From contig QKYT01000362.1 in assembly GCA_003550305.1 (NCBI GenBank), positions 8,644 to 72,643 on the forward strand: a DNA stretch of 64,000 nucleotides, read 5' to 3'. The notes beneath the pieces are model-generated. The model saw nothing but the letters and a program-made list of their open reading frames with translations, ran no database searches and was not told the origin of the DNA. Of the stretch, positions 10,780 through 21,173 are shown one piece after another. The number at the start of each line of letters is the position of its first letter. Positions within the stretch are counted from its first letter, which is position 1. This DNA is from Glomus cerebriforme. Its lineage: Eukaryota; Glomeromycota; Glomeromycetes; Glomerales; Glomeraceae. A program made the position numbers and the translations under genes.

Positions 10780-11211
10780 CTAAGCTTTCGTCTCCTCACG
10801 CTCCCAAGTTATCTCTACCAATGTAGATAGGTTACTGTAATTCATTTCCATTAGGTTTTGAAGTGAAGATCGTTTATTTTTTTCGAGGGTAAATAAACTC
10901 ATCCCACCCTCAACAGCAGAGTCCACAGTAATAGGGAAGTTTTTATGAATATCCGATCTACTTGCTAAGATAGATAAGGGCAGAATTAAGGCTGGATAGT
11001 AGAAGTCAGCTAAGGGATCTAGCTCAAAATCACTGACACATATAGTTCCAATATCTTCTAAATAATCTGAAAGTCTATTAGCATATCTGTAACCTTCACA
11101 AATTAACTTCTGAAATAGCTTTCCATTCAGGCTGATCCATCGACCAGTTAGTAAATTAAGTACTGTTCTATGTATGTCTGATTCTTGCATATGGATTGTT
11201 GAAATTAGCAT
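10780..11211 (-). CDS. Hypothetical protein, 143 residues
   Basis: An intact minus-strand ORF starting at ATG 11211. It is mostly hydrophilic, with a hydrophobic central stretch (FYYPALILPLSILA, residues 71-84) too short and polar-flanked to call a membrane segment with confidence. No family recognised. It lies downstream of the broken Cys-rich gene at 11262 and reads the same way, with 50 bases between them, so the two may have been co-transcribed. Confidence 0.4.
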   Translation of the reverse strand: MLISTIHMQESDIHRTVLNLLTGRWISLNGKLFQKLICEGYRYANRLSDYLEDIGTICVSDFELDPLADFYYPALILPLSILASRSDIHKNFPITVDSAVEGGMSLFTLEKNKRSSLQNLMEMNYSNLSTLVEITWEREETKA

Positions 11212-11261
11212 TTATAAAAATGATAATAGATGATTAGTACTTATGAAAATGGTATATTTAA

Positions 11262-11531
11262 TTACTCATTTCCTCCCATATTCTTCTTTTTATAATATAT
11301 GTATGCTCTTTCCTTACCTTGTCCGCATTGGACACAAAGCTGAATGCTTGATTTAGTGCCTCGTCCATATCCTTTACATGGTTGTGGGATTATTACGCCC
11401 TTTCATATTTTGAATGCGTGGGATGCACAATATTGATCCCATGCTGATTTTTCACAGAAATGGGTCTTTCCAACCAACAACCAATTACAAGACATTTCTT
11501 TCCTCTGTCCATTATTCATACTCATTTTCAT
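11262..11531 (-). pseudogene. Small Cys-rich zinc-ribbon-like protein, one in-frame TGA
   Basis: 90 codons from ATG 11531 to TAA 11262 with a single TGA at 11403-11405. The protein carries C15, C26, C36 and H39 in the first half, then CKGYGRG, LCVQCG in the second, suggesting two zinc-binding sites. One small open frame with one stop is consistent with a CGA-to-TGA change. No database family is claimed. The adjacent 11635-11690 carries a dispersed palindromic word (GTGACGGCCCGTCAC). Confidence 0.4.
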
Positions 11532-11700
11532 ATTTAAAATATATCATCGCTTTGAAAGAGAGAGACAACAAATAAGTTTGTCATATGATGCCTACTTGTA
11601 TGATGGTCATTTACTTTAGTAAACCCTTATTAATAAAAATTTTTCTTGGCAATTTTCTGTGACGGCCCGTCACTCAAATTTTTTAGCAGAATTAAATATA

Positions 11701-12516
11701 CAGTCGTCCCCTCTATAGTCACCCCCTGTATAAGCACAACCTCTGCATAATCACATTAATTTTGGTCCCGATTTTTTATATAGTAAAATACNNNNNNNNN
11801 NNNNNNNNNNNNNNNNNNNNNNNNNNNNNNNNNNNNNNNNNNNNNNNNNNNNNNNNNNNNNNNNNNNNNNNNNNNNNNNNNNNNNNNNNNNNNNNNNNNN
11901 NNNNNNNNNNNNNNNNNNNNNNNNNNNNNNNNNNNNNNNNNNNNNNNNNNNNNNNNNNNNNNNNNNNNNNNNNNNNNNNNNNNNNNNNNNNNNNNNNNNN
12001 NNNNNNNNNNNNNNNNNNNNNNNNNNNNNNNNNNNNNNNNNNNNNNNNNNNNNNNNNNNNNNNNNNNNNNNNNNNNNNNNNNNNNNNNNNNNNNNNNNNN
12101 NNNNNNNNNNNNNNNNNNNNNNNNNNNNNNNNNNNNNNNNNNNNNNNNNNNNNNNNNNNNNNNNNNNNNNNNNNNNNNNNNNNNNNNNNNNNNNNNNNNN
12201 NNNNNNNNNNNNNNNNNNNNNNNNNNNNNNNNNNNNNNNNNNNNNNNNNNNNNNNNNNNNNNNNNNNNNNNNNNNNNNNNNNNNNNNNNNNNNNNNNNNN
12301 NNNNNNNNNNNNNNNNNNNNNNNNNNNNNNNNNNNNNNNNNNNNNNNNNNNNNNNNNNNNNNNNNNNNNNNNNNNNNNNNNNNNNNNNNNNNNNNNNNNN
12401 NNNNNNNNNNNNNNNNNNNNNNNNNNNNNNNNNNNNNNNNNTTTTTATAAGAACACCTCACTATAATCACAGTATTTAGTGGTCCCGAAGGGTGTGATTA
12501 TAGAGGGGGACGACTG
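11701..12516. mobile_element. Tigger/pogo-like DNA transposon or MITE with TA target duplication
   Basis: The left end CAGTCGTCCCCTCTATAGTC and the right end (inverted CAGTCGTCCCCCTCTATAAT) form a terminal inverted repeat. Each end is flanked by TA (11699-11700 and 12517-12518), the target site of the Tc1/mariner and pogo/Tigger superfamily. The CAG...CCC(C)TCTATAATCACA style is typical of pogo/Tigger ends. Most of the interior is a 650-base gap of Ns, so any transposase gene, or the true length, cannot be judged. It is inserted within the giant element between two cargo genes. Confidence 0.65.
11792..12441. other. Assembly gap (650 Ns)
   Basis: No sequence is available. It lies inside the pogo-like element, so the gap probably reflects a multi-copy repeat that could not be assembled. 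Confidence 0.99.
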
Positions 12517-12569
12517 TATACTAACAGACTTTTGAATATTACATATCTTCTATAAAAGTATTATCAATC

Positions 12570-14152
12570 ATGTCGTCAAACCTTGAATTATTGGAATAAC
12601 GCATTGCCAACCTTGAAGCTGAAAAAGACGAGCTTAAGGATGAGAATGCTGAGCTTAAGAATGAGAATGCGAAATTGAAACGGATTATTGAGGAGAATGC
12701 CAGGCGTGATGCTGAGAATGCTGAACACAAGGTCAGAATCGAGGAATTGGAGAAAAATAGTGCAGATATTTCAGCTGAAAATGCTGAGCTTAAAGCCGAA
12801 TTAGCCAAATTAAGACATGATTTCAATTCCTCCAACCTCACGAGGCCTCAGCAACCCCAGCATGTTACTAATGTGCAGAACTCATGCTCTGTTGAAGAAG
12901 ATATATCTTCAGCTAAGCCCGAGAGACGCTTCGCTTCGAATGATATACCTGATCTTGTAATAGACCAGCGTGTAGCTGATAACGCAGACATCGAGTCAAT
13001 GGACACTTTCTTAGATGAAACATTTAAGAAAAGCGTTAGTGATGGGTTTAGGCAGAGGAATAGGGAAAAGAAATTGTTGCATGAATCAGCTACCCAGGAC
13101 TTATCTGGTGTTTCAAATGAGACCATCTCTTCTGTAATAAAGGATGAAAAATCTCAATCACATAAGAAGAGGGAAGCGGAGAATATTGTACAGGATGTGT
13201 TTAATTTCACAGCCACTTCGGCACCTGAGAAAAATCATATGACTGAAATTTCCATGACGGCCTGTCACGAAAAATCTGATATGGATAATCCCCCAAATAT
13301 ATTACAAAATCTAGCCTGCTTAATCCAAAAAGCATGGGATGTGAAAGATGAAGCAATTCTAGCTAACCAAAAAGAATTATTGTGTTGGTGTTCCTATATT
13401 GTAGAATTCAATAAAAAGACCACAGAGTTTATGACCAAGTATAAATTGGCGAGAAAAAAGCGAAAGGTATGATTTATGATAATCTTATTAAACTCCTTCA
13501 TCCTGGTACTAAACGTAATACATTACTAAAACAAACTCAGAGAGCAAGAGACATATACAAATTATTTGAGAAAATAGGAATTGATAAAATTAAGTATATC
13601 ACAACGTATAGTGTGAATTCTATATCGGAATTATCTGATAGTCAAATTCAAACTATTGTTAATTATTTCTCCAAGAATCCAAACATTGAATTACCAGATG
13701 ATCGGGATGGCACTATTATCGATTTCAAAGAGGATATTTCGAATAATCAGGATAATATATTGGAGGAGCAAGCAAAACCCTTGGTTTCAGCAACGTGGGC
13801 TGAGGTAAGCATTCCAACTGCACCTATTCCATTAACTCATGTCTCCAATTCTTCAGGTGATTCCTCCAGCTCGAAAAAATTGGATGCCAAGGTAAAGGTG
13901 GTGTCACCTATTCCTCAACCTGAGACTCTAGTCCATGACCGCTCCTATTTTCACAACAAGACATTGGATCAATATTCTAATTTATATAGAGAATTTAGTA
14001 GTGAAGATTTTGATTATTATGGAATTAATGACGAGACATTATGCCCATTATGCAAGTTAGATCATGATGATGAGGAAGGTATAGATGGTATGTATAAATC
14101 CGGATCTTACTTTATTAAATGTGAACAGCGCGAAATTGAGATAACTGCATAG
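12570..14152 (+). pseudogene. Coiled-coil protein with KARKIYKLF-type module and Cys/His C-terminus, broken
   Basis: The ATG at 12570 (MSSNLELLE) is followed at 12597 by TAA where a Gln (CAA) would be expected. The same frame runs to 13472 with a long Glu/Asn-rich coiled coil (residues about 10-85) and a basic segment (SDGFRQRNREKKLL). A frameshift at about 13460-13472 leads to the second frame, which contains the family module RARDIYKLFEKIGIDKIKYI and ends with a zinc-binding C-terminus (CPLCKLDH, then YFIKCEQREIEI). Similar modules occur at 18618-18905, and the CPxC tail recurs in 14304-14858. The family is common in AM fungi; its function is unknown. TATAAAAG lies at 12551, only 12 bases before the ATG. 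Confidence 0.6.
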
Positions 14153-14303
14153 TCTCATTACCCTGCAGGAGATGATCTAACTATTTTTTTGGAAATATGA
14201 TAAAAGATATTAGACAGCTTTCTATCTGGGAATTTTAATCTTTTTTTGAACTAAAGAGAAAAAAGGGATTTAAATTGATCTGTGATCATAGAAAAAAGGA
14301 AAC

Positions 14304-14858
14304 ATGAGTGAATCCAATAAAATATTAACTCCTGAATATCTGGATTGGCATGCCAAATTAACTGGGTTACCAAGCGTTTTGATGGATAAGATTCGTTCTA
14401 AATTATACAAAAAATATAAAAAAGAAACTGGGCATGAGTCATGGCAACATGCATCAGAAGCCAGTCTTCTCATAAATTCGAAGCCAGAGAATAAAGTATC
14501 CTATTTATCTTTTTCTGAGCAATGTGAAGAAAAAGAGCCCATCACTTTCGAAGCCAAACCTGATCCAGAATTAATTATCAAATCCGTCTTAGAGCACTTC
14601 CCATACTTGAAATTCGGAAATAGTTTCAGAGGGATTGATAATTATGATTTTACATCACTTCAGCCATGGAGCTCACCATGTCCTATTTGCAATGGAATAC
14701 ATGGGAATTATGGATTACATGGTTCATGGTACTGCGAAAATGGGAATCAGCTCCCTTATGATCCTGAAATAGCGAAGTTCTATTCTCAAGATAAGTTGGA
14801 ATATTGTCTTACTTGCTTCACTTCAGGCAATAAATTCAGGTTCGCGATTGTGGCTTAG
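14304..14858 (+). CDS. Hypothetical protein with CPIC-type zinc-binding C-terminus
   Basis: 184 residues from ATG 14304. The C-terminal 70 residues hold PCPICNGIHGNYGLHGSWYC followed by CLTC, a pattern of four Cys and two His likely to bind zinc. The spacing parallels the last 40 residues of the preceding gene (CPLCKLDH with YFIKC), so the two genes share this C-terminal module. The N-terminus is helical and basic. Intact reading frame. Function unknown; it is cargo in the giant element. Confidence 0.55.
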   Translation: MSESNKILTPEYLDWHAKLTGLPSVLMDKIRSKLYKKYKKETGHESWQHASEASLLINSKPENKVSYLSFSEQCEEKEPITFEAKPDPELIIKSVLEHFPYLKFGNSFRGIDNYDFTSLQPWSSPCPICNGIHGNYGLHGSWYCENGNQLPYDPEIAKFYSQDKLEYCLTCFTSGNKFRFAIVA

Positions 14859-15482
14859 ACTGGTCATGTGAAATTGACATTTCATTTGCTACTCCAAAAA
14901 ATTAAATGATCTGAATATTTATGTACCAATTTTTCACCCCTTTGATTGCGTGAAGTATCTGGAAAATATGATGCTTTTTTTTCTATTACACTCTTAAGTC
15001 TGAACAAAAGTATGCAGCAGAAAAATTTCATCATATCCATCTCGTGTCACGTGATAAATGGTCGTTTGTAGTACCATAAGTAAGCGATTGACTATCATAC
15101 GCGATTGTCAATGAGATTTATCAAATTGCTTGCTTATACCGAACAAAGTAAAAAATGCTCCTTCTCCCTGAATGTCTTAACTCTGTAAAATACCGCGGTA
15201 AGATAGATTGTGCCGATATTTTTTTTCGATATTTATTTCGTAACTTATACTTGTGATTATGTAGGCTTTTGGGAGAACACGGACGAGCCTTCGCTCAAGA
15301 ATTTCTTAGATTTTCGACTTTTGGCTGGCGACTTAGAAGATATGCAAACTGAGTACCATCGATATAAGAAAGAACTAGATACAATTGGCAAATTTTATGC
15401 CGAAGTATCTGAACCTGGACAAGAAGTGTTAAGGTGGAAAAATGCCTTCAAGGCAAGTAATTTATATTATTGTTCAGGAGCC

Positions 15483-15664
15483 GAGTACATCAACTACCCT
15501 GCAACCTGCGCTCTTGTAGTGGGAACGACCGCGTGTCTGTTGATGAACTATACTCCATGAACCACCTTGAGACTCTATGTGCTATTGAGTACACCAACTA
15601 CCCTGCAACCTGCGCTCTTGTAGTGGGAACGACTGCGCGTCTGTTGGTGAGTTATATTCAATGG
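15483..15664. repeat. Direct repeat pair, 104-bp period, inside an intron
   Basis: Two about 78-bp copies (15483-15560 and 15587-15664) share long identical blocks such as CAACTACCCTGCAACCTGCG. They lie in the second intron of the 15155-18182 gene and are one likely reason for its unusual length. Confidence 0.8.
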
Positions 15665-16292
15665 ACTTGAGATCCGTGGTGCTCGCGAAAGATGAATGTA
15701 CAATCTGGGTGCTTGCTTGTTCATGATGTCTCCTATCCTTGCTTGCATAGAGTAGGATGGCTATCAAACAAAATCTAGAACGTGTACTTAGATCTTCTCT
15801 CATATTATCACTAGCAGTTAAGTAAACAGTCGGCAGTAGTAAAACGTTTTTGGAAACTTCACGCAGAAAGTCAAAATATTGTGGCGAGGACAAATATGCA
15901 AGAGAAAAAGGCAAAGGCGAAAGTTCTGAAATTGCAGGTATGTAACTCAATTTCCCACCATCTAACGTGCTAGACCGGGACATTTACATTTGATCTATTT
16001 CTATACATAGACGAATCAACATGTAACTATTGCCACAGTGGCGACAAACCAAATTCAACAATATGCCAGGTCAACAAACACCGCATCATGAAGAGATTCT
16101 ATTGCGATGACAACGAAAAAACGGTAAAACGTACCAGAACTGATAAAGTATTTAGTTTTATTATTGCGGGGATATGATTTTAACTTAAACACTAACAAAT
16201 CCAAACCAATTAATCACTATTTGCAATACAATCAGTGCGAGGGTGATAATTCAAACTCCGAAGGAAATGACAATTTTCATGCCGAAGACTAT

Positions 16293-16481
16293 GATCATCA
16301 AGACTTGGACCAGACTGGCGATGAAATCGATGATACTTGCGAAAACTCTCTCTCAGATCATCAAGATTTGGACCAGACTGGCGATGAAATCGATGATTCT
16401 TGCGAAAACTCTCTCTCAGATCATCAAGATTTGGACCAGACTGACAATGAAATCGATGATACTCGCGAAAAGTCTCCCTCA
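16293..16481 (+). repeat. Triplicated 63-bp coding repeat
   Basis: Three in-frame units starting at 16293, 16356 and 16419 encode DHQDLDQT(G/D)(D/N)EIDD and a following Cys/Arg-Glu-(N/K)-S segment. The first two copies differ by a few bases, so expansion is recent. They form an acidic linker in the gene at 15155-18182. Confidence 0.9.
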
Positions 16482-18403
16482 GTAATGGCCGTTGAACGTC
16501 GAGAAAAAATGAAAGAAAAAGCGTTGACTGCACTTGCGACGTCACAGAACTTAACGGATGTATATGAAAAGTTTCAGGATAGCCGGAAATGGCGTCTTTC
16601 TACGGGAAAGGTTGTAGAGGACGCTCTCTACAATTTTGCAAGCAAATGTTCATATGAACAGTATGTAGTGTGTTATGTGTAATATTATAAGCTATAATCT
16701 CACGCCCATATATTTTCTTTCACAAGTGCTTCGCACAGCTTCATAATTGATCCCACTGACCAGTCATACATCAACGAAGGTATTTTCACAGTGGACGAAC
16801 TTAATGAAATTAAGACACATAAAAGACGTACGTGATTTACCGGAAATTCCGGAGGATCTTCTTAATTATTTAATGACATTTGCAAAGGTAATACATTGTT
16901 TGCACAGAATGAAATAAGTCTGGACATTTTGTTTTCTAATAATGCATTATTCCTAAAACAATATGTGCTCATTTTCGAGAAGAGCACGTTACATGAGTTA
17001 AGGAGTGCGATTGATCAACCAATTAAAGTTTTACAAGGAGAATTTAGTCCAGAGAAACACCATGATTACGATTGGGCCAGATACGCAATGTATACGATGT
17101 GAGTATGGACCACAAAATGAGTTTATCATGTTTACAGAGAACTGATATTTAAATTTAATTTATAGTTTACAGGAGTATGAAACTGGGTCCCTTAGGAAAG
17201 ACCATCATGAACGGTGGTATAATATGCATCTCTGGTGTCCCATTGTTGATAGATGCTTCTCCTATGTTGACGATATGGATACGATTCGGTATAAACTTGT
17301 TCATTGGCGAAATCTTTAAAACAACAAACATCATTTATTCATTTTACATTAATTTTTAGTGACGAGTCTTGCAGCATTGCTTCCGGCATACGAAAGAATG
17401 CCAATCGTACCGCATCTGGAGTAAATAAGATGGAAAGGCAAAAGGTTGGTCGGAGGGGAGATTTCATATTGAGAACATCATCGAATTTGGAATTTGGCGG
17501 TGCGGAAGCTGGCAGAACCTATAAAACGGATAAAGGCACAAAGTGGCTCGTGGAAAGCGGACTTAAGCTGCCGAAATTATTAAAGGATATGATTGTTCAA
17601 TTAGCAAGTAATGCTGAATGGTCAACACCGGTGTTACGTAATTTGAAAACAATCGGATTTGTACACGCAGGTGAGTAATAAATTTTTTAACGATCATTTT
17701 ACGTCTTTTGATATCTCACTTCATATTTCGTTTTTCTGAAAGACTGCAGGCAAATGTTGCTGGAGTTAGATTGCCCTGAAGGGTACGTGTGTCGTTTGAG
17801 TCGTGGTAACATCTTCAAAGTGGCCGACTCTATCGTTACACATACTACCGAAACGCTGCCACTAATTGCAGTAACCTGGAGAGCTAAGGTGAGTAGAGTG
17901 GATGCTCGTCTGTTTGTTTACAATATATATTGCATTTCCACAATCTAATCTCTTGATACACGAATGCTCTTGCAGGAAACTATTCAAGAATGCCTCAATA
18001 TAGTTCGGAGACGCACTGTTAAGATTGATGATGAAAAAGAAGTATTAAGGATTATACGATCTGCTGGATCGAACAAGCCTTCTAAGATGGCAGATAATAA
18101 TATAATTATTCCTGATTGCTTTGGAACTCCGTTGAAAAAAAAAGCGATATTGAATCAAAAAAATAGCTTTTCCTGCGCCTAACTTACCATCACATTACGT
18201 CCATGTCCCACTCAATATTAAAATTGCATTTTACTATATTTCTTTTATCTTGTAATTGCTTTAGCGTTCTGTTGTAATTATACAGTATAATAAATAAAGT
18301 GCTTATGAACTTGGCTTGAATGTATGCTAGCTTGTATACATTCACTCAAACCTACAGTATTATTTTTTTCTCTGCCTTCAAATTTTCTTAACATTTTTCA
18401 GAC

Positions 18404-18905
18404 ATGTCTACTGAAAAATCAACCAGCGAAAAGGTGAAACAGTCTAAGAAATCAGTTGATAGGGATAAGTCTCCTACATTGCAAAGACTGATTAAAGAAT
18501 TGTCTAATTTTAATAGCTTCTGCGGGAGACAATCTGTTTTAGTGAAATATTTTTTGGATTAAGAATGGAAACTTTACTCCCGAAAAAATTTATTTTGAGG
18601 GAGATTTTGGGGAAGCAATGAAGAAAAGGTATGATCATTATAGATCATTGAAACATGAAGATTTGGCGTCTCAGTCTCTAGTTGAGGATGATGTGCAGAA
18701 ACAGCTTCCCAACGTTTCAGAAGAAGCTCTTCGAAAAAGAATTGAAAGAGCTCAAAAGGTTTATGGTCTCTTCAGTAGCATCAATGTGGATGTAAATATG
18801 GGTAGGGCTATGATAGGGAGAATTAAAATTTTTTCATTATCAACTATAACGGCCTTGTCTAAGGAAGACATTAAATACGTAATTGTTAAAGTGCTTCGGG
18901 GATAG
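18404..18905 (+). pseudogene. Truncated copy of the coiled-coil/KAQKVYGLF module gene
   Basis: The ATG at 18404 opens a Lys/Ser-rich 53-codon ORF to TAA near 18560. After a frameshift the frame at 18618-18905 carries VSEEALRKRIERAQKVYGLF, then IKIFSLSTITALSKEDIKYV. This matches, with clear conservation, the module in the gene at 12570-14152 (KQTQRARDIYKLF, then ITTYSVNSISELSDSQI). The module thus occurs at least twice in this element. It is a helical, probably DNA- or protein-binding unit of unknown role. The first and second ORFs are separated by a region with a dispersed repeat word (AAATTTATTTTGAGGGAG near 18585). Confidence 0.5.
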
Positions 18906-18998
18906 TTTAGTGTTCTGAAAACATATATTAATAAAGTTTAGCCAGTTCGGCCATTTATTTTTTTAATTGATACTGACTACTGTATGATTAGCTTGAAA

Positions 18999-19150
18999 TG
19001 ATTTTTGATCGATACTAACACCACATAATTAGCGGACATGCATGTCCAAAAATATTTGACCGACACTGCCACCACCTAATTAGCGGACATGCATGTCCAA
19101 AAATATTTGATCGATACTAAACACCACATAATTAGTGGACATGCATGTCC
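18999..19150. repeat. Tandem repeat, about 51-bp unit, each with a 14-bp palindrome
   Basis: Three units each end with GGACATGCATGTCC (third copy preceded by T instead of C) at 19034-19047, 19085-19098 and 19137-19150, and each contains CACCAC(A/C)TAATTAG. The regular spacing and perfect palindrome look like a cluster of dimer-binding sites. Located between the broken module gene and the gene at 19708. Confidence 0.85.
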
Positions 19151-19707
19151 GGGATTCCTTGGTACTGCGCCAGGATTACTGCACCTCTGTCGTCTAATTT
19201 TCCCGGAATATAATTAGCCGATCATCTTGTGATTTATAGAAACTCGCTAGCGCCTGGAACTCTCCTAGAACTATCGAGGAACTGGGCCGTAGGGGGAGAT
19301 CTCATGTGATACGATATACAGTACATCATGCCACAAACTGATTTAGCCGAAAGCGCTGTGCATATGCATGTAAATACAAAATTAGCATAGCCGGCTAGAT
19401 GTGACCCTATATAAATCCCTATAATCAAATAAAAAATGAATTTTTATTTACTGGCATGTAGTCTCACAAATCGGCTACAAATCTGCCCCCTCAATCAAAG
19501 ATTTTGGGGTGTTCACTAAATATATTTTCGAAAAAAGTCGAGAAAAATTTTACCTGATTCCCTCCCGCAGTTCGATAGAACAAGGGGGTGTAAATCTGTA
19601 TAAATTTGAATGATGAAATTATCTGTATAAGTTGCTAAATAATTGCTAGAATTTGCTAAAAACGCTATAAACCACTAAAAATCCTTATAATCTACTAAAA
19701 CACTATT
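19151..19707. other. Intergenic stretch with dispersed repeat words
   Basis: No gene. It holds one copy of the recurring word at 19346 (GCCGAAAGCGCTGTGCAT) and one copy of CCCTCAATCAAAGATTTTGG at 19488, both found elsewhere in the element. Confidence 0.5.
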
Positions 19708-20529
19708 ATGGATTTAGATAGTAAAACATATTCTAAGCTAATTGATGCAAACAATACTTATGGAGGCTCTGCAGAATATATAAGAATACTTGATGCGTTA
19801 TTGCCTTTAACAAAAAGACATGATTACGAAACACCAGAAATGTGGTGTTCTCGTATCTGTGACCCATTTAGGAAAATACTTGAAGAGAATCCAAGAATCC
19901 TTTCTAAGAATGGATATATTATAATGTATGGAAAGATGTATGAAAATGATAAAGTTCGCAGTCATCCAACCGATTATATATATTGTAGTGTATGTGACTC
20001 CTTAGTTTTCATACCTAGAGGGTATGTATTTAATCGTCACAATCAAGATAACCACTTGAAGAGATGTATTTCTGGAAATACTATTTTGAATGAATATGCA
20101 AGAAGAAATGAAATTCTTAAGTCTATTGATACAAGGGAATTTCAGATCTGGCAATATAAACAATACATATTACAAGAAGAGGCTAAAATTAATCATCTTC
20201 ACCTAGAGCTTTTCTCCCAATCTACTTCACACTCAGAAAAGGATAAATTGGCATTGGTATCATATGATCATGATGCGAATTTTATGGCTAGCTATGAAGC
20301 ATATGCCCAGTCTAAAGCAATAGTAGAAAAAAATACTATGCCAAGTGCTCCAAAATTCGAGCCAGCTTGTATTTCGCCTGCCAAGCAAGAAGTGATTTCG
20401 CCAATTTCTCATCAATCATCAAATTATAAAAGTAATACAGGCGAATTATTTATCTCATCTCAGTATATAAAACAGCCAAAAGGCACTATGTTGAGATTAA
20501 GGGATGGGAGAGTAATCACAGTTGTCTAA
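19708..20529 (+). CDS. Hypothetical 273-residue protein with one zinc-finger-like motif
   Basis: An intact ORF from ATG 19708. Residues 92-118 hold YCSVCDSLVFIP then FNRHNQDNHLKRC, a C-x2-C...H-x4-H plus Cys arrangement similar to a C2H2 or BED-type zinc finger. The middle is helical, and the C-terminus is Ser/Pro-rich, ending in a basic segment (MLRLRDGRVITVV). No family recognised. One of the few intact larger ORFs of the element, so it may be recently acquired or under selection. A role in DNA binding is inference only. Confidence 0.6.
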   Translation: MDLDSKTYSKLIDANNTYGGSAEYIRILDALLPLTKRHDYETPEMWCSRICDPFRKILEENPRILSKNGYIIMYGKMYENDKVRSHPTDYIYCSVCDSLVFIPRGYVFNRHNQDNHLKRCISGNTILNEYARRNEILKSIDTREFQIWQYKQYILQEEAKINHLHLELFSQSTSHSEKDKLALVSYDHDANFMASYEAYAQSKAIVEKNTMPSAPKFEPACISPAKQEVISPISHQSSNYKSNTGELFISSQYIKQPKGTMLRLRDGRVITVV

Positions 20530-21173
20530 CTGGCTTAAGGCACTTCGCAATATCTTTCAACCGATTATTAGCATTATATATCTCTTTGAAAAAGGCCAAA
20601 CATAACTTATACTTTATTTTTTTTGCGAAATGAATAGCTATATAATCTGCCTAGTAAAATTGGCCGAAGGCGTTATGCATGAAATGTATCACCTGCCAAA
20701 TTTTCCAGATCAGTCCTTGACCCAGATCCCGAATATTGTCTTAATAAAATAATATATTGTCCAGCTACAATGCATGTAGCCATGTATGATATAAATTAGC
20801 ACATTTTGCGATCCTCGTTAAAGTGTATATAATGTAATGAGTGATACACTGCAAATCATCTATATGCCTGCCTGTGCGACATAAATTAATAGTAGTATAT
20901 AAATAGACAAATAATATACTCGATCTGCATGAATGCCTGTAGGATAAAAATAGTTATGCATATTCCCGCCTATTTTAGATTAGCTCCTGAGCTGTTCACA
21001 CTAAAATAGCATTATGCCAGTTTGCCCGCTTCTGCACTGTTATATATACGTGTCTTCAGATAAAAATAACTTAACGCGTCTTTTCCAAATTATAAAAAGG
21101 CCAGAGGGGATAAGTTCATTATATCATATTACTTATTTTTTTTTCGTTCTCTACATCTAACCAATATATCGTC
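20530..21173. other. Intergenic stretch with dispersed repeat words
   Basis: No gene. It holds a copy of the recurring word at 20661 (TGGCCGAAGGCGTTATGCAT) and repeats of TGTGCGACATAAA-type words (20871) also seen at 8240-8290. Confidence 0.45.

Larger units (their letters stand above)
15155..18182 (+). pseudogene. Intron-rich gene of a Rhizophagus-specific family with 21-residue repeats
   Basis: Exon 1 (15155-15197) starts MLLLPECLNSVKYRG and joins in phase to exon 2 (15265-15452; its 5' splice site is GC rather than GT). Further exons are about 15871-15937, 16011-16660, 16727-16887, 16908-17099, 17166-17288, 17360-17670, 17751-17889 and 17978-18182, most bounded by GT...AG. Three 21-residue repeats sit in the acidic central exon. 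The later exons carry the conserved GRRGDFI, EAGRTYKTDKGTKWL and SGLKLPK segments. AATAAA follows at 18291. A frameshift near 16820-16835 and a 20-nt remnant of an intron at 16888-16907 indicate damage. I recognise the family as expanded in AM fungi. A nuclease-like fold for the GxxEAG...GTK segment is possible but unproven. Confidence 0.6.

Noticed and set aside
11751..12470. Open frames of 234-239 codons on both strands
   Set aside because: They are made almost wholly of Ns and have no coding content.
15582..15983. Minus-strand 133-codon ORF
   Set aside because: It lies antisense to an intron and exon of the multi-exon gene and has no recognisable features.
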